Under the pieces are notes generated by a model. That model was not told the DNA's origin. It did no database searches and saw only the letters and a program-made list of their open reading frames with translations. From positions 62,001 to 126,000 of the forward strand of contig NZ_JAQSVC010000004.1 of NCBI RefSeq assembly GCF_029603165.1: a stretch of 64,000 bases of DNA. The letters run 5' to 3'. Numbering within the stretch: the stretch's first letter is position 1; each line of letters starts with the position of its first letter. The DNA is from Galbibacter pacificus (GTDB lineage Bacteria > Bacteroidota > Bacteroidia > Flavobacteriales > Flavobacteriaceae). Shown here piece after piece: positions 40,206-48,471 of the stretch. The translations under genes and the position numbers were made by a program.

Positions 40206-43200
40206 ATGACCGCAACTCAGTATAAAAAATGGGATACCATCCTTGGATGGATAGTTTTTTTAATCGCATTAATTACATATCACTTAACGGTAGAGCCAAC
40301 ATCCAGCTTCTGGGATGCGGGGGAATACTTAGCAACTTCGGCCAAATTACAAGTTGGACACCCCCCTGGAGCACCTTTTTTCCAAATGATAGGAGCCTTT
40401 TTTGCCATGTTTGCCCCTAATGCAGAATCGGTAGCCATTACGGTTAACCATATGTCGGTTTTTTCAAGCGCCTTTACCATTTTGTTCATGTTTTGGTCTA
40501 TTACCAATATTACCCGAAAATTAGCCTTGAAATCGGGAGAACTGACTTCCGGGAAATATATGGCCATACTTGGCAGTGGTCTTGTTGGGGCATTAACTTT
40601 TACATATACCGACAGTTTCTGGTTTAATGCTCTTGAAGCCGAAGTTTATGCCATGGCCATGCTCCTTACATCGCTTATGGTTTGGCTTGGACTAAAGTGG
40701 GCAGACGACATGCACAACCCAAGAGGACACCGCTGGCTTATTTTAATATCATTAGTGGTTGGACTATCTTTTGGGGTCCATTTTATGGCCTTGTTGACCA
40801 TTCCTTCACTCGGGATGATTTATTATTTTAAAAATTATAAAGAATATAATGCAAAATCTTTTATAGCCGCCAATGTAATTTCAATAGCTATTTTATTGTT
40901 TCTCTTCAAACTTTTACTACCCAATGTGCTAAAGGTTTTTGGCTATTTGGAAGTGTTTTTTGTAAACAGCATTGGGCTTCCGTTCAATTCGGGAACAATC
41001 ATTGCCGGAATCATCATTGTGGTATTGTTTTATTTCGGCCTGAATTACACCCGAAAAAAGAACTACAAATTAATAAATACGGTAATTTTAAGCATCCTGT
41101 TCATCCTTATAGGTTTTTCCACTTGGATGATGGTGCCCATACGTGCCAATGCTGGAACCGTTATTAACGAGAACAGCCCTACCGATGCCCGCCAGTTATT
41201 AGCATATTACAACTTGGAACAGTACCCCGAAACGCATTTGTTTTACGGACCTATGTTTACCGATGCCTTTGCGGGCCAGGATCCTGATGACCCATATATA
41301 GATGATAAACCAAAATACGAAAGGGACTATAAAACCAAAAAATATGTAATTGTAAACAATTACAAAGATGCCAGGCCCGGGCCAAACCACGCCCAAGAAG
41401 GTTTCATGCCGAGAATGTGGAGCAGCGAGCACGCGGCCAACTATATGAGGATAACCGGCCCCGTAAATATTATGGTAAAGCCTCAATACAGAAGTGAAAA
41501 ACAATTAACCGATGCCGTAAGCCAATATAAAAGAGAACTGGAAAACGGTACTATCGATGCCGATGAATACCTTAACTTTATTAAACAGTTTAACGAATTC
41601 CTTATAGTTGAGAAACCCAGTTTTTGGCAAAATATGCATTACCTGTTTGAGTTCCAGATGGGATATATGTACTGGCGTTACTTTATGTGGAATTTTGTGG
41701 GGAGGCAAGACGACATACAAGGAAAACTGGACAACCACGGAAATTGGTTAAGTGGTATTAAATTTATAGACGAGTGGCGCTTGGGCTCTCAAGACAATCT
41801 GCCATCGGATGTTTTAAACAACAAAGCCAGAAACATGTACTTCTTTTTACCTTTAATTCTTGGCCTTATTGGCTTTATTTTCTTGGTGAAAAGTAGTAAA
41901 CAGCAATTTTGGGTGCTGTTCGCCCTTTTTCTCTTTATGGGACTGGCCTTAAAAATATACCTAAACGAACGCCCCTTTGAACCACGCGAGAGAGACTATG
42001 CCCTGGTGGGTTCTTTCTTTGTGTTCTCTATGTGGATCGGCATGGGCGTTTATGCGCTTTTTGATGAATTTAAAAAATACCTTTCCCCAAAAACATTGGC
42101 ACCTATTATTACGGCTATATGCCTGCTTGCAGTTCCATCGGTAATGGCTTACCAGAACTGGAACGATCATAACCGATCGGACAGGTACACGGCACAGTCC
42201 ATGGCAAAATCGTATCTCGATTCTATTGAAGAAGATGCCGGGGCCATGCTCTTTACCATTGGCGATAACGACACCTTCTCTTTGTGGTACGCTCAGGAAA
42301 TTGAAGGCTACCGCACCGATGTAAGGACCATAAACACCAGCTTGTTCGCTACCGACTGGTACATCGACCAAATGAAGCGGGCCGCATACGAAAGCAAACC
42401 TATCCCGTCTCAATTAACACACGATAAGTATGCCTATGGCGTCAGGGATGTGGTTTATTACCAGCAATTAACCGATGAGCGTTGGGATATTAAACGCTTT
42501 ATGGATTGGATTGCCAACGATGATAATACCATAAGGAACCTTATTAAAAAACGTGGTGGTGATCCAAGCCAATATCCAGAAAGCTATTTAAATTTACCGT
42601 TCTACCCTACCAATAAAATCAGGGTTCCCGTAAACAGGAAAAATGTTTTGGAAACTGGTTTGGTGAAAGAAAAAGATGCTGCCGATATTGTTGATTATAT
42701 AGATATTGACCTTCCAAAATCCGCTTTGCCAAAAAACAGATTGCTCATGCTGGACCTCCTCGCAAACAACAACTGGGAAAGGCCTATCTATTTTACGGGC
42801 GGCAGTTTTGACCCTGCCGAATATTTATGGATGAAGGACTACTTGCAATTAGACGGACTTGTATACAAGCTCGTTCCAATAAAGACTCCTATCGATAAGA
42901 ACAATCCATATGAAATGGGCAGAATAGACGAAGACCTCATGTATAATATTGTTACAGAATGGGATTGGGGCAATTCTGAATCGCCTAATATTTACCATGA
43001 CCCCGAAACCAGAAAAAATAGTATTTCGTATCGGGGCAATTTGGCAAGGCTGTCAGAAAAATTGATAAATACCAACAAAAAAGACAAAGCCAAAGACATT
43101 CTTAACCTTGCCATGGAAAAAATGCCATTTGGTTATTTTGGTTATTATGTTTTCCTTGAGCCATATGTACAAGGTTATTACGAGATCGATGAAAAAGAAA

Positions 43201-43586
43201 AGGCAAGGGAACTCTACCAAGAAGTTGCCAGAAAATATCAAGAAAGCCTTAACTATTATAGCAATCTTGATATAGACGATCAATATTCGTATGCATCAGA
43301 TATTGTAAGCGATATAGAGCGTTACAGGAGCCTGCTCGATATTGTGGTAGCGCACGACGAAAAAGATTTTGCATTGCCAGAGACACAGACCTTTAACCAA
43401 TACCTAGAGCGCTTTAGTCATTTTTACAGAAGACCCGGAAGTGCTCAACCAACACAGGTTCCAGAAGGAGATCCCATAATAGACGGAAATCCAACCGAAA
43501 CCAATATAGATTCGGCCGCGATGAACGAAACCAAAGACGTTACCCCTCAAATGGAAGTAGATTCACTTCCCTTGGAAAACAACTAA
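40206..43586 (+). CDS. GT117/DUF2723 membrane glycosyltransferase-like protein
   Basis: A 1126-residue protein with about eleven TM segments in the first 660 residues. The N-terminal box FWDAGEYLATSAKLQVGHPPGAP is the DUF2723 (GT117) signature with an acidic residue at the usual GT-C catalytic position; FEPRERDYALVGSFFVF is the second conserved box. A large soluble C-terminal part (about 660-1126) contains helical, TPR-like stretches ending in an acidic tail. GT-C proteins use lipid-linked sugars in the periplasm, so a role in protein O-glycosylation is plausible and supported for relatives; the acceptor is unknown. It is followed by a perfect 16-bp palindrome and then a polysaccharide deacetylase on the same strand. 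Confidence 0.9.
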   Translation: MTATQYKKWDTILGWIVFLIALITYHLTVEPTSSFWDAGEYLATSAKLQVGHPPGAPFFQMIGAFFAMFAPNAESVAITVNHMSVFSSAFTILFMFWSITNITRKLALKSGELTSGKYMAILGSGLVGALTFTYTDSFWFNALEAEVYAMAMLLTSLMVWLGLKWADDMHNPRGHRWLILISLVVGLSFGVHFMALLTIPSLGMIYYFKNYKEYNAKSFIAANVISIAILLFLFKLLLPNVLKVFGYLEVFFVNSIGLPFNSGTIIAGIIIVVLFYFGLNYTRKKNYKLINTVILSILFILIGFSTWMMVPIRANAGTVINENSPTDARQLLAYYNLEQYPETHLFYGPMFTDAFAGQDPDDPYIDDKPKYERDYKTKKYVIVNNYKDARPGPNHAQEGFMPRMWSSEHAANYMRITGPVNIMVKPQYRSEKQLTDAVSQYKRELENGTIDADEYLNFIKQFNEFLIVEKPSFWQNMHYLFEFQMGYMYWRYFMWNFVGRQDDIQGKLDNHGNWLSGIKFIDEWRLGSQDNLPSDVLNNKARNMYFFLPLILGLIGFIFLVKSSKQQFWVLFALFLFMGLALKIYLNERPFEPRERDYALVGSFFVFSMWIGMGVYALFDEFKKYLSPKTLAPIITAICLLAVPSVMAYQNWNDHNRSDRYTAQSMAKSYLDSIEEDAGAMLFTIGDNDTFSLWYAQEIEGYRTDVRTINTSLFATDWYIDQMKRAAYESKPIPSQLTHDKYAYGVRDVVYYQQLTDERWDIKRFMDWIANDDNTIRNLIKKRGGDPSQYPESYLNLPFYPTNKIRVPVNRKNVLETGLVKEKDAADIVDYIDIDLPKSALPKNRLLMLDLLANNNWERPIYFTGGSFDPAEYLWMKDYLQLDGLVYKLVPIKTPIDKNNPYEMGRIDEDLMYNIVTEWDWGNSESPNIYHDPETRKNSISYRGNLARLSEKLINTNKKDKAKDILNLAMEKMPFGYFGYYVFLEPYVQGYYEIDEKEKARELYQEVARKYQESLNYYSNLDIDDQYSYASDIVSDIERYRSLLDIVVAHDEKDFALPETQTFNQYLERFSHFYRRPGSAQPTQVPEGDPIIDGNPTETNIDSAAMNETKDVTPQMEVDSLPLENN

Positions 43587-43594
43587 AAAAACAA

Positions 43595-43628
43595 GACAAA
43601 GCCGCTAAGCCTGCTTAGCGGCTTTGTC
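43595..43628 (+). terminator. Perfect 16-bp palindrome after the GT117 gene
   Basis: GACAAAGCCGCTAAGC and its exact complement separated by two bases. A very stable hairpin eight bases past the stop codon. There is no strong T-run on either side, so it may protect the 3' end or reduce read-through into the following gene. Confidence 0.6.
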
Positions 43629-43639
43629 AATTATATCTC

Positions 43640-44278
43640 ATGAAAGCATATTTGGTAAAAACCCCACAAGTGGTCAAATCGCTTTATAAGGATTATACAT
43701 GGGAACTGGAAACCGACAAAAAGGAGGTTTTTTTAACTTTTGATGACGGTCCGACCCCCATTGTTACCAATTTTGTTCTCGATGAATTAAAAAAGCATCA
43801 GGCCAAAGCAACTTTTTTTTGTATCGGAAAAAATATCGATAGGCACCCCGATATATGCAAACAAATTATTTCTGAAGACCACTCCATAGGAAATCACACA
43901 CACAATCATTTAAACTGTAAAAAGCATCCCCTTAAAGATTATATGGACAATGTTTTATTGGCTGATAAATCCCTTGCCGGATTTTTGACCCCAAATGCAC
44001 CAAAATTGTTCAGGCCACCATATGGGCGAATTTCAAGAAAAGTTTCAAAAGAATTAATAAACCAAGGTTACAAAATTATTATGTGGGATGTTTTGAGCGC
44101 CGATTTCGACTTGACCAATTCAGCTAAAAAATGTATTGAAAATGTACAGAAACATATAAAGCCCGGAAGCATTATCGTTTTTCACGACAGCAAAAAGTCC
44201 TTTCCAATCCTAAAAAAAACACTTCCGGAAATTTTAAACTTTCTGGCCACAGAGAATTTTCAATGCAGCAATCTTTAA
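43640..44278 (+). CDS. Polysaccharide deacetylase (NodB homology domain)
   Basis: A 212-residue protein with the full NodB domain: FLTFDDGPTP (catalytic and metal Asp), SIGNHTHNHLNC (metal histidines), RPPYGRISRKV (motif 3), MWDVLSADFDL (motif 4) and IVFHDSKKS (motif 5). No signal peptide is evident, so its location is uncertain. Members remove N- or O-acetyl groups from chitooligosaccharides, peptidoglycan or similar polymers. It follows the GT117 gene by 53 bases on the same strand, with a stable palindrome between them. The substrate is not known. The frame ends at 44278 in the family's usual place. Confidence 0.93.
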   Translation: MKAYLVKTPQVVKSLYKDYTWELETDKKEVFLTFDDGPTPIVTNFVLDELKKHQAKATFFCIGKNIDRHPDICKQIISEDHSIGNHTHNHLNCKKHPLKDYMDNVLLADKSLAGFLTPNAPKLFRPPYGRISRKVSKELINQGYKIIMWDVLSADFDLTNSAKKCIENVQKHIKPGSIIVFHDSKKSFPILKKTLPEILNFLATENFQCSNL

Positions 44279-44348
44279 TAATCACGACTAGCTTGTGTAT
44301 GATTTATTATATAATGCGGATTGTCGTCCCTGTTAAAACTTTTTTTAT

Positions 44349-44708
44349 TCAAAAAGCATTTTGCCCAAATGTCAACAAATTATTGTCTGGATCAAGTACG
44401 GAAAACTCCCTTTGGCCCCAAGGTTTGTTTTCTAGCTTTCCGTTGGGATGAATTTCCGTCTTTCCCATCAACAATAACTTATAGAATTCATCAATATTAC
44501 TGGTTCTAATATAAACTTGACCATAATTTTCTTTCGGGTCCAGTTCTTTAAATTTGAAGAAATGAATTTGAATCCGGTCTCTTTCCAGCATTAAATAGCC
44601 TTCAAAATCGACATTTCCAAATTCTTTAAACCCTAATCGGTTTATGTAGAATTCTCTCGTAACCACTTTGTCGCGCATAGGTAATTTTGGATGAATATCG
44701 GTTAGCAT
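44349..44708 (-). CDS. VOC-family (glyoxalase/bleomycin-resistance-like) protein
   Basis: A 119-residue single VOC domain: PMRDKVVTREFYINRLGFKEF, the central YLMLERDRIQIHFFKF and the closing REFSVLDPDNNLLTFGQ with the usual metal-site glutamate region. Such proteins are dimers that bind a metal and small molecules or drugs. The sequence is of the type annotated as bleomycin-resistance-like, but resistance cannot be inferred. It is convergent with the polysaccharide deacetylase and has a 70-base gap. No signal peptide. Confidence 0.88.
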   Translation of the reverse strand: MLTDIHPKLPMRDKVVTREFYINRLGFKEFGNVDFEGYLMLERDRIQIHFFKFKELDPKENYGQVYIRTSNIDEFYKLLLMGKTEIHPNGKLENKPWGQREFSVLDPDNNLLTFGQNAF

Positions 44709-44791
44709 ATTTCCTTTAGCCTCTTTATGACTTTAAAAAAATCTATGGTTAATCTCTTACAACTATTAAAATAAAATACGGCTATTTTTCG

Positions 44792-45088
44792 CTAAACATA
44801 TTCCTGCAACAAGCCAATAAGCGTATTGGCATCTTGCTCGCCACTTTGGCGCCATACCATTTCGCCACTTTTGTAGATCATCAGGGTTGGCAAGCCCTTA
44901 ACCCTTAATGCTTCGGCAAGTTCCTGATTTTTATCGATATCTATTTTTATAACTCTAGCTTTATCCCCAAGTGCTGCGGCCACGTCCCGAAGTACCGGGT
45001 GCATAGCTGTAGAAGATTCGTTCCAATCGGTATAAAAGTCTAAAAGAACCGGAATACTACCGGCAATTAACTCCCCAAACTTTGACAT
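44792..45088 (-). CDS. Thioredoxin-fold protein lacking both active-site cysteines
   Basis: A 98-residue thioredoxin-fold protein: PVLLDFYTDWNESSTAMHPVL stands where thioredoxins have the W-C-G-P-C motif, here WNESST, and the cis-proline loop GLPTLMIYKSGEMVWR is intact. There is no cysteine anywhere in the sequence, so classical redox activity is impossible. The fold is otherwise full length for a thioredoxin, with no signal peptide. It may act as a binding or structural partner. The flanking gaps hold no other genes. Confidence 0.85.
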   Translation of the reverse strand: MSKFGELIAGSIPVLLDFYTDWNESSTAMHPVLRDVAAALGDKARVIKIDIDKNQELAEALRVKGLPTLMIYKSGEMVWRQSGEQDANTLIGLLQEYV

Positions 45089-45185
45089 AAATGTTCAATT
45101 TTAACATCTTTATTAATCAAATGTACTAAAAAAAGTAATAAAATACGCCAAACTAACTGTTTGACAGCTTTTTTGGCTGTATGTA

Positions 45186-46427
45186 CTATACTACTGGTTT
45201 AATTTTCTTCTTTAATTCAATTACCGTAATCTCTGGCCAAATTCCCACACGTCCCGGATAGCCTATAAAGCCCAGCCCACGGTTAACGTTTATAAACTGC
45301 CCCATTTTTTCGTAAACCCCGGCCCAATATTTATACCTGTATTTTACAGGACTCCATTTAATTACGCCCGGGATTTCTACCCCAAACTGCATTCCGTGCG
45401 TGTGCCCGCTCAAGGTTAAATGGTAATGGTACGGATGTTCTAAAACCTGATATTGCCAATGTGAAGGATCGTGGCTCATTAAAATTTTAAAATCTTCTGG
45501 CTTAATATTTTTTATTGCCTTTTCAAGGTCTCCTGCTTTTTTAAATCCGCCTTCGCCCCAATTCTCAACACCAATTAAAGCAATTCGTTGTCCGTCTTTT
45601 TCTAGGTAACGGCTTTCGTTCAGTAAGAGGTCAAAGCCCATATCCTTTTGAATTTTCTTCAATTCGTCAAGGTTTTCTTTTTTTGCTTCTTCTGAAGGCC
45701 ATTCGGCATAATCGCCATAATCGTGATTCCCTAATACCGAAAAAACCCCATCTGTGGCATGCAATCTTGAAAAAGTTTCCTTCCACGGATGCATCTCGGT
45801 AGCAACGTTGTTTACCAAATCTCCGGTAAACAATAACACGTCCGAGGCCTGCTTGTTAATAAGGTCTACTACATATTCTATTTTCTTTTTATTGTCGAAG
45901 CTTCCGCTGTGGATATCTGATATTTGTGTAATCCGGTAACCATCAAAAGCATCGGGAAGGTCGTCAAACTCCAATGTATACTTCAACACTTGATAATCGT
46001 ATTTTCCTTTGTACATTCCATAAAGCAACGACAAAAAGGGAACTGCAGCAACGCCCAACGCAATACGGCTTATAAATTTTCTCCTTGACGGAAAAGTATT
46101 TGAAGCAACGGCACCCGATTGAAAAATTTTACCAAACAACCATCCAAACAAACGCCCCAAATCTTCAATCAGCATAAAAATTCCGGAGAAAAAACCCAGC
46201 GTCATAAACGCCAAAAAGAGCCCTACCGAAATTCCCATGGCATGAGACATTCCCTGAGATCTATCAAAATGGTTAAATTGAAGGTAAACATTCACCAAAA
46301 CGGCTACAAATGCAAGTGCATAAGCTACTTGCAGGTATGGGTTTCTAACTAAGGTTCTAAAGGCTTGAAAGCCATAAAAGGCTCCAATGAGGTATATAAT
46401 TCCTAAAACAATAAAAAAACGCGACAT
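45186..46427 (-). CDS. Membrane metallophosphoesterase (YkuE/YaeI-like)
   Basis: A 413-residue protein with an N-terminal membrane part (about four TM segments to residue 110), a twin-arginine-like stretch (SRRKFISRIALGVAAVPF), and a calcineurin-like metallophosphoesterase domain from about residue 160. All five motifs are present: QISDIHSG, LLFTGDLVNN, VLGNHDYGDYA, LMSHDPSH and LSGHTHGMQFG, giving the two-metal site. Relatives act on lipid-linked or nucleotide phosphates at the outer face of the membrane. Neighbours give no further clue. A short palindrome ACAGC...GCTGT follows the stop. Confidence 0.9.
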   Translation of the reverse strand: MSRFFIVLGIIYLIGAFYGFQAFRTLVRNPYLQVAYALAFVAVLVNVYLQFNHFDRSQGMSHAMGISVGLFLAFMTLGFFSGIFMLIEDLGRLFGWLFGKIFQSGAVASNTFPSRRKFISRIALGVAAVPFLSLLYGMYKGKYDYQVLKYTLEFDDLPDAFDGYRITQISDIHSGSFDNKKKIEYVVDLINKQASDVLLFTGDLVNNVATEMHPWKETFSRLHATDGVFSVLGNHDYGDYAEWPSEEAKKENLDELKKIQKDMGFDLLLNESRYLEKDGQRIALIGVENWGEGGFKKAGDLEKAIKNIKPEDFKILMSHDPSHWQYQVLEHPYHYHLTLSGHTHGMQFGVEIPGVIKWSPVKYRYKYWAGVYEKMGQFINVNRGLGFIGYPGRVGIWPEITVIELKKKIKPVV

Positions 46428-46494
46428 ATTTTTCTTTCTCGAACTTTTTCAACAAAAATATCTTATATACAGCAACTTACAGATATTTTAGAGT

Positions 46495-47217
46495 TTATTT
46501 AACTTTATTTACAATTTGCCATATCTTATTTTGGTCGGATTTTTTCACAAAACTTTCGTCAAAAGCATTGTTGTTGAAGGATATGGGAGGTGGCACTTTT
46601 AAAACCTTGACAGGTACCGATGCCGAAAAATGAATCTCTATAAAGCCGTTTTCCTTAAAATTCAATACATTCTGTTCGTCGATCCCGCTTCCCGGCATGA
46701 TTTTTATATTCTTTCCATATTTATATTGAAGCACTGTTAAAAGCGGTAAACCATCTAACGCTTTGGACTGCTGTCCGCTCGTTAATACCCGGTCGCAACC
46801 TAGGCCAATTAGGTTTTTCATGGTTTCATCTGGATTCGGCACCCAATCGAAAGCCCTGTGAAATGTAAATGAAAGCGGTCTTGCTAATTCAATTAATTCT
46901 TTGGTCCGCTCTGCATCCAAAGTATTATCTTGATTTAAAACCCCGGACACAATTCCTTTACAACCAATTTCCCTACAAAATTTTATATCTTCTTTCATTG
47001 TCTCAAATTCGGCATGGGTGTAGGTAAAATTTCCACTTCTCGGCCGTATCAGTACAAAAACGGGAATGGAAAGTTTTTCAACTACTCTTTTAATCACCCC
47101 ATAAGAAGGTGTAATTCCCCCAACTTCCAATTCTGCACAAAGTTCAATTCTATCAGCACCCCCCTTTTGGGCACTGCAGGCAGATTCTACAGAATTGGAA
47201 CATATTTCTACAATCAT
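46495..47217 (-). CDS. cutC: CutC family protein (copper homeostasis-like)
   Basis: About 240 residues of the CutC TIM-barrel family: IVEICSNSVESACSAQKGGADRIELCAEL, ITPSYGVIKRV, IRPRSGNFTY, TFHRAFDW and ILTSGQQSKALDG. The open frame extends 41 codons further upstream, but the ATG at 47217 gives the usual N-terminus (MIVEICSN) and sits 41 bases from the divergent asparaginase start; the longer form is unlikely. The link to copper rests on E. coli genetics and is weak for other species. It is cytoplasmic. The divergent gene is a Tat-exported Ntn-hydrolase, with a short shared control region. Confidence 0.92.
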   Translation of the reverse strand: MIVEICSNSVESACSAQKGGADRIELCAELEVGGITPSYGVIKRVVEKLSIPVFVLIRPRSGNFTYTHAEFETMKEDIKFCREIGCKGIVSGVLNQDNTLDAERTKELIELARPLSFTFHRAFDWVPNPDETMKNLIGLGCDRVLTSGQQSKALDGLPLLTVLQYKYGKNIKIMPGSGIDEQNVLNFKENGFIEIHFSASVPVKVLKVPPPISFNNNAFDESFVKKSDQNKIWQIVNKVK

Positions 47218-47258
47218 ATTCCTTATATTTAAACCGTAAAAATAATCAACAATAAGGT

Positions 47259-48251
47259 ATGCAACGAAGAAATTTCCTGAAAAAGACCGGATTAGGCGCA
47301 ACGGGGCTTGCCTCCATCCCTTTTTTATCATCTTGGTCAAAACCTATAGGTGAAATCCAACCGAAAACCATAAAAAAAGCTGTAAGGCCCATTGTTGTGT
47401 GCACATGGAATTTCCACAATGCCACTTCAAAAGCATGGGAAATTTTAAATAGCGGAGGAAACGCCCTCGATGCAGTAGAACAAGGCGTAATGATTGAAGA
47501 AGCCGATGTTACCAACCAAACGGTGGGAAAAGGCGGCCGTCCGGACAGGGACGGGAACGTGACGCTCGATGCCTGTATTATGAACAAAGACGGGAATTGT
47601 GGTTCGGTTGTATACCTGCAAAACATAACCCACGCCATATCGGTAGCCCGAAAGGTAATGGAAGACACGCCTCATGTAATGCTTGCCGGAAAGGGTGCCG
47701 AGCAGTTTGCTTACGAAAAAGGGTTTGAAAAGGAAAACTTGCTTACCGAACAGTCGAAAAAAGAATGGCTGGAATGGAAAAAAGAATCGAAATACGAAAC
47801 CATCATTAATATTGAAAACCACGATACCATTGGCATGCTTGCCATTGATGCCAATGGCGACATTTCCGGATCGTGTACCACTAGTGGCATGGCCTATAAA
47901 GTGGGCGGACGTGTGGGCGATTCGCCCTTGGTTGGTGCTGGACTTTTTATAGATAATGAAGTAGGCGGTGCCACAGCAACCGGGGTTGGCGAAGAAGTAG
48001 TGAAAACCGTGGGCTCTTTTTTAATTGTAGAGTTAATGCGGCAAGGGAAATCGCCACAAGAAGCTTGCGAAGAAGCTGTAAATCGTATTGTTTCAAAAAA
48101 CAAAAATTACAACGATTTTCAAGTAGGTTTTCTAGCCATTAATAAAAATGGGGAAACCGGGGCTTATTGCATTCACCCAGGGTTTAGTTATAGCAAATAC
48201 GACGGAGCGGGACAAAGCGATAATCCATCGGGTTCTTTTGTAAAGAAATAA
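47259..48251 (+). CDS. N4-(beta-N-acetylglucosaminyl)-L-asparaginase-type Ntn hydrolase
   Basis: A 330-residue protein with a twin-arginine signal (MQRRNFLKKTGLGATGLAS) and an Ntn-hydrolase domain that processes itself into two chains. The cleavage and nucleophile site is HDTIGMLAID, with the threonine becoming the new N-terminus, and GRVGDSPLVGAGLFIDN and GGATATGVGEEV are the beta-chain substrate boxes. Members hydrolyse the GlcNAc-Asn bond of glycoasparagines or related beta-aspartyl bonds. The glycosylasparaginase subgroup fits better than plain isoaspartyl peptidase. It is exported, so it could handle debris from glycoproteins. Divergent from cutC by 41 bases. Confidence 0.92.
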   Translation: MQRRNFLKKTGLGATGLASIPFLSSWSKPIGEIQPKTIKKAVRPIVVCTWNFHNATSKAWEILNSGGNALDAVEQGVMIEEADVTNQTVGKGGRPDRDGNVTLDACIMNKDGNCGSVVYLQNITHAISVARKVMEDTPHVMLAGKGAEQFAYEKGFEKENLLTEQSKKEWLEWKKESKYETIINIENHDTIGMLAIDANGDISGSCTTSGMAYKVGGRVGDSPLVGAGLFIDNEVGGATATGVGEEVVKTVGSFLIVELMRQGKSPQEACEEAVNRIVSKNKNYNDFQVGFLAINKNGETGAYCIHPGFSYSKYDGAGQSDNPSGSFVKK

Positions 48252-48314
48252 TCTCTATTCGCCAAAATGATCGAAAACCAATTTGTAATTAAATCATTTT
48301 AAGTTTTCTGTTTT

Positions 48315-48343
48315 CCTGCAAGGTTTTTTTCAGACCTTGTAGG
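48315..48343. repeat. CCTGCAAGGT palindromic repeat, second copy
   Basis: CCTGCAAGGT (48315-24) and ACCTTGTAGG (48334-43), one G-T mismatch, around a T-rich loop. Related to the copy at 21781-21838. The 48252-48471 gap contains no gene. Confidence 0.6.
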
Positions 48344-48471
48344 TATTACCACGGTTTTATACATTATATTTTATTAAACATTGACTAAAGCGGCATTAAC
48401 TTAGCAATGCTTCAGCTTAAACTCGTATAACTTTTTTAACTTTACAACTTTCAACTTCAAATACAAAAAAC

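Noticed and set aside
47218-47340. Longer N-terminus for CutC
   Set aside because: It would overlap the divergent asparaginase gene and lacks similarity to the family; 47217 gives the canonical start.
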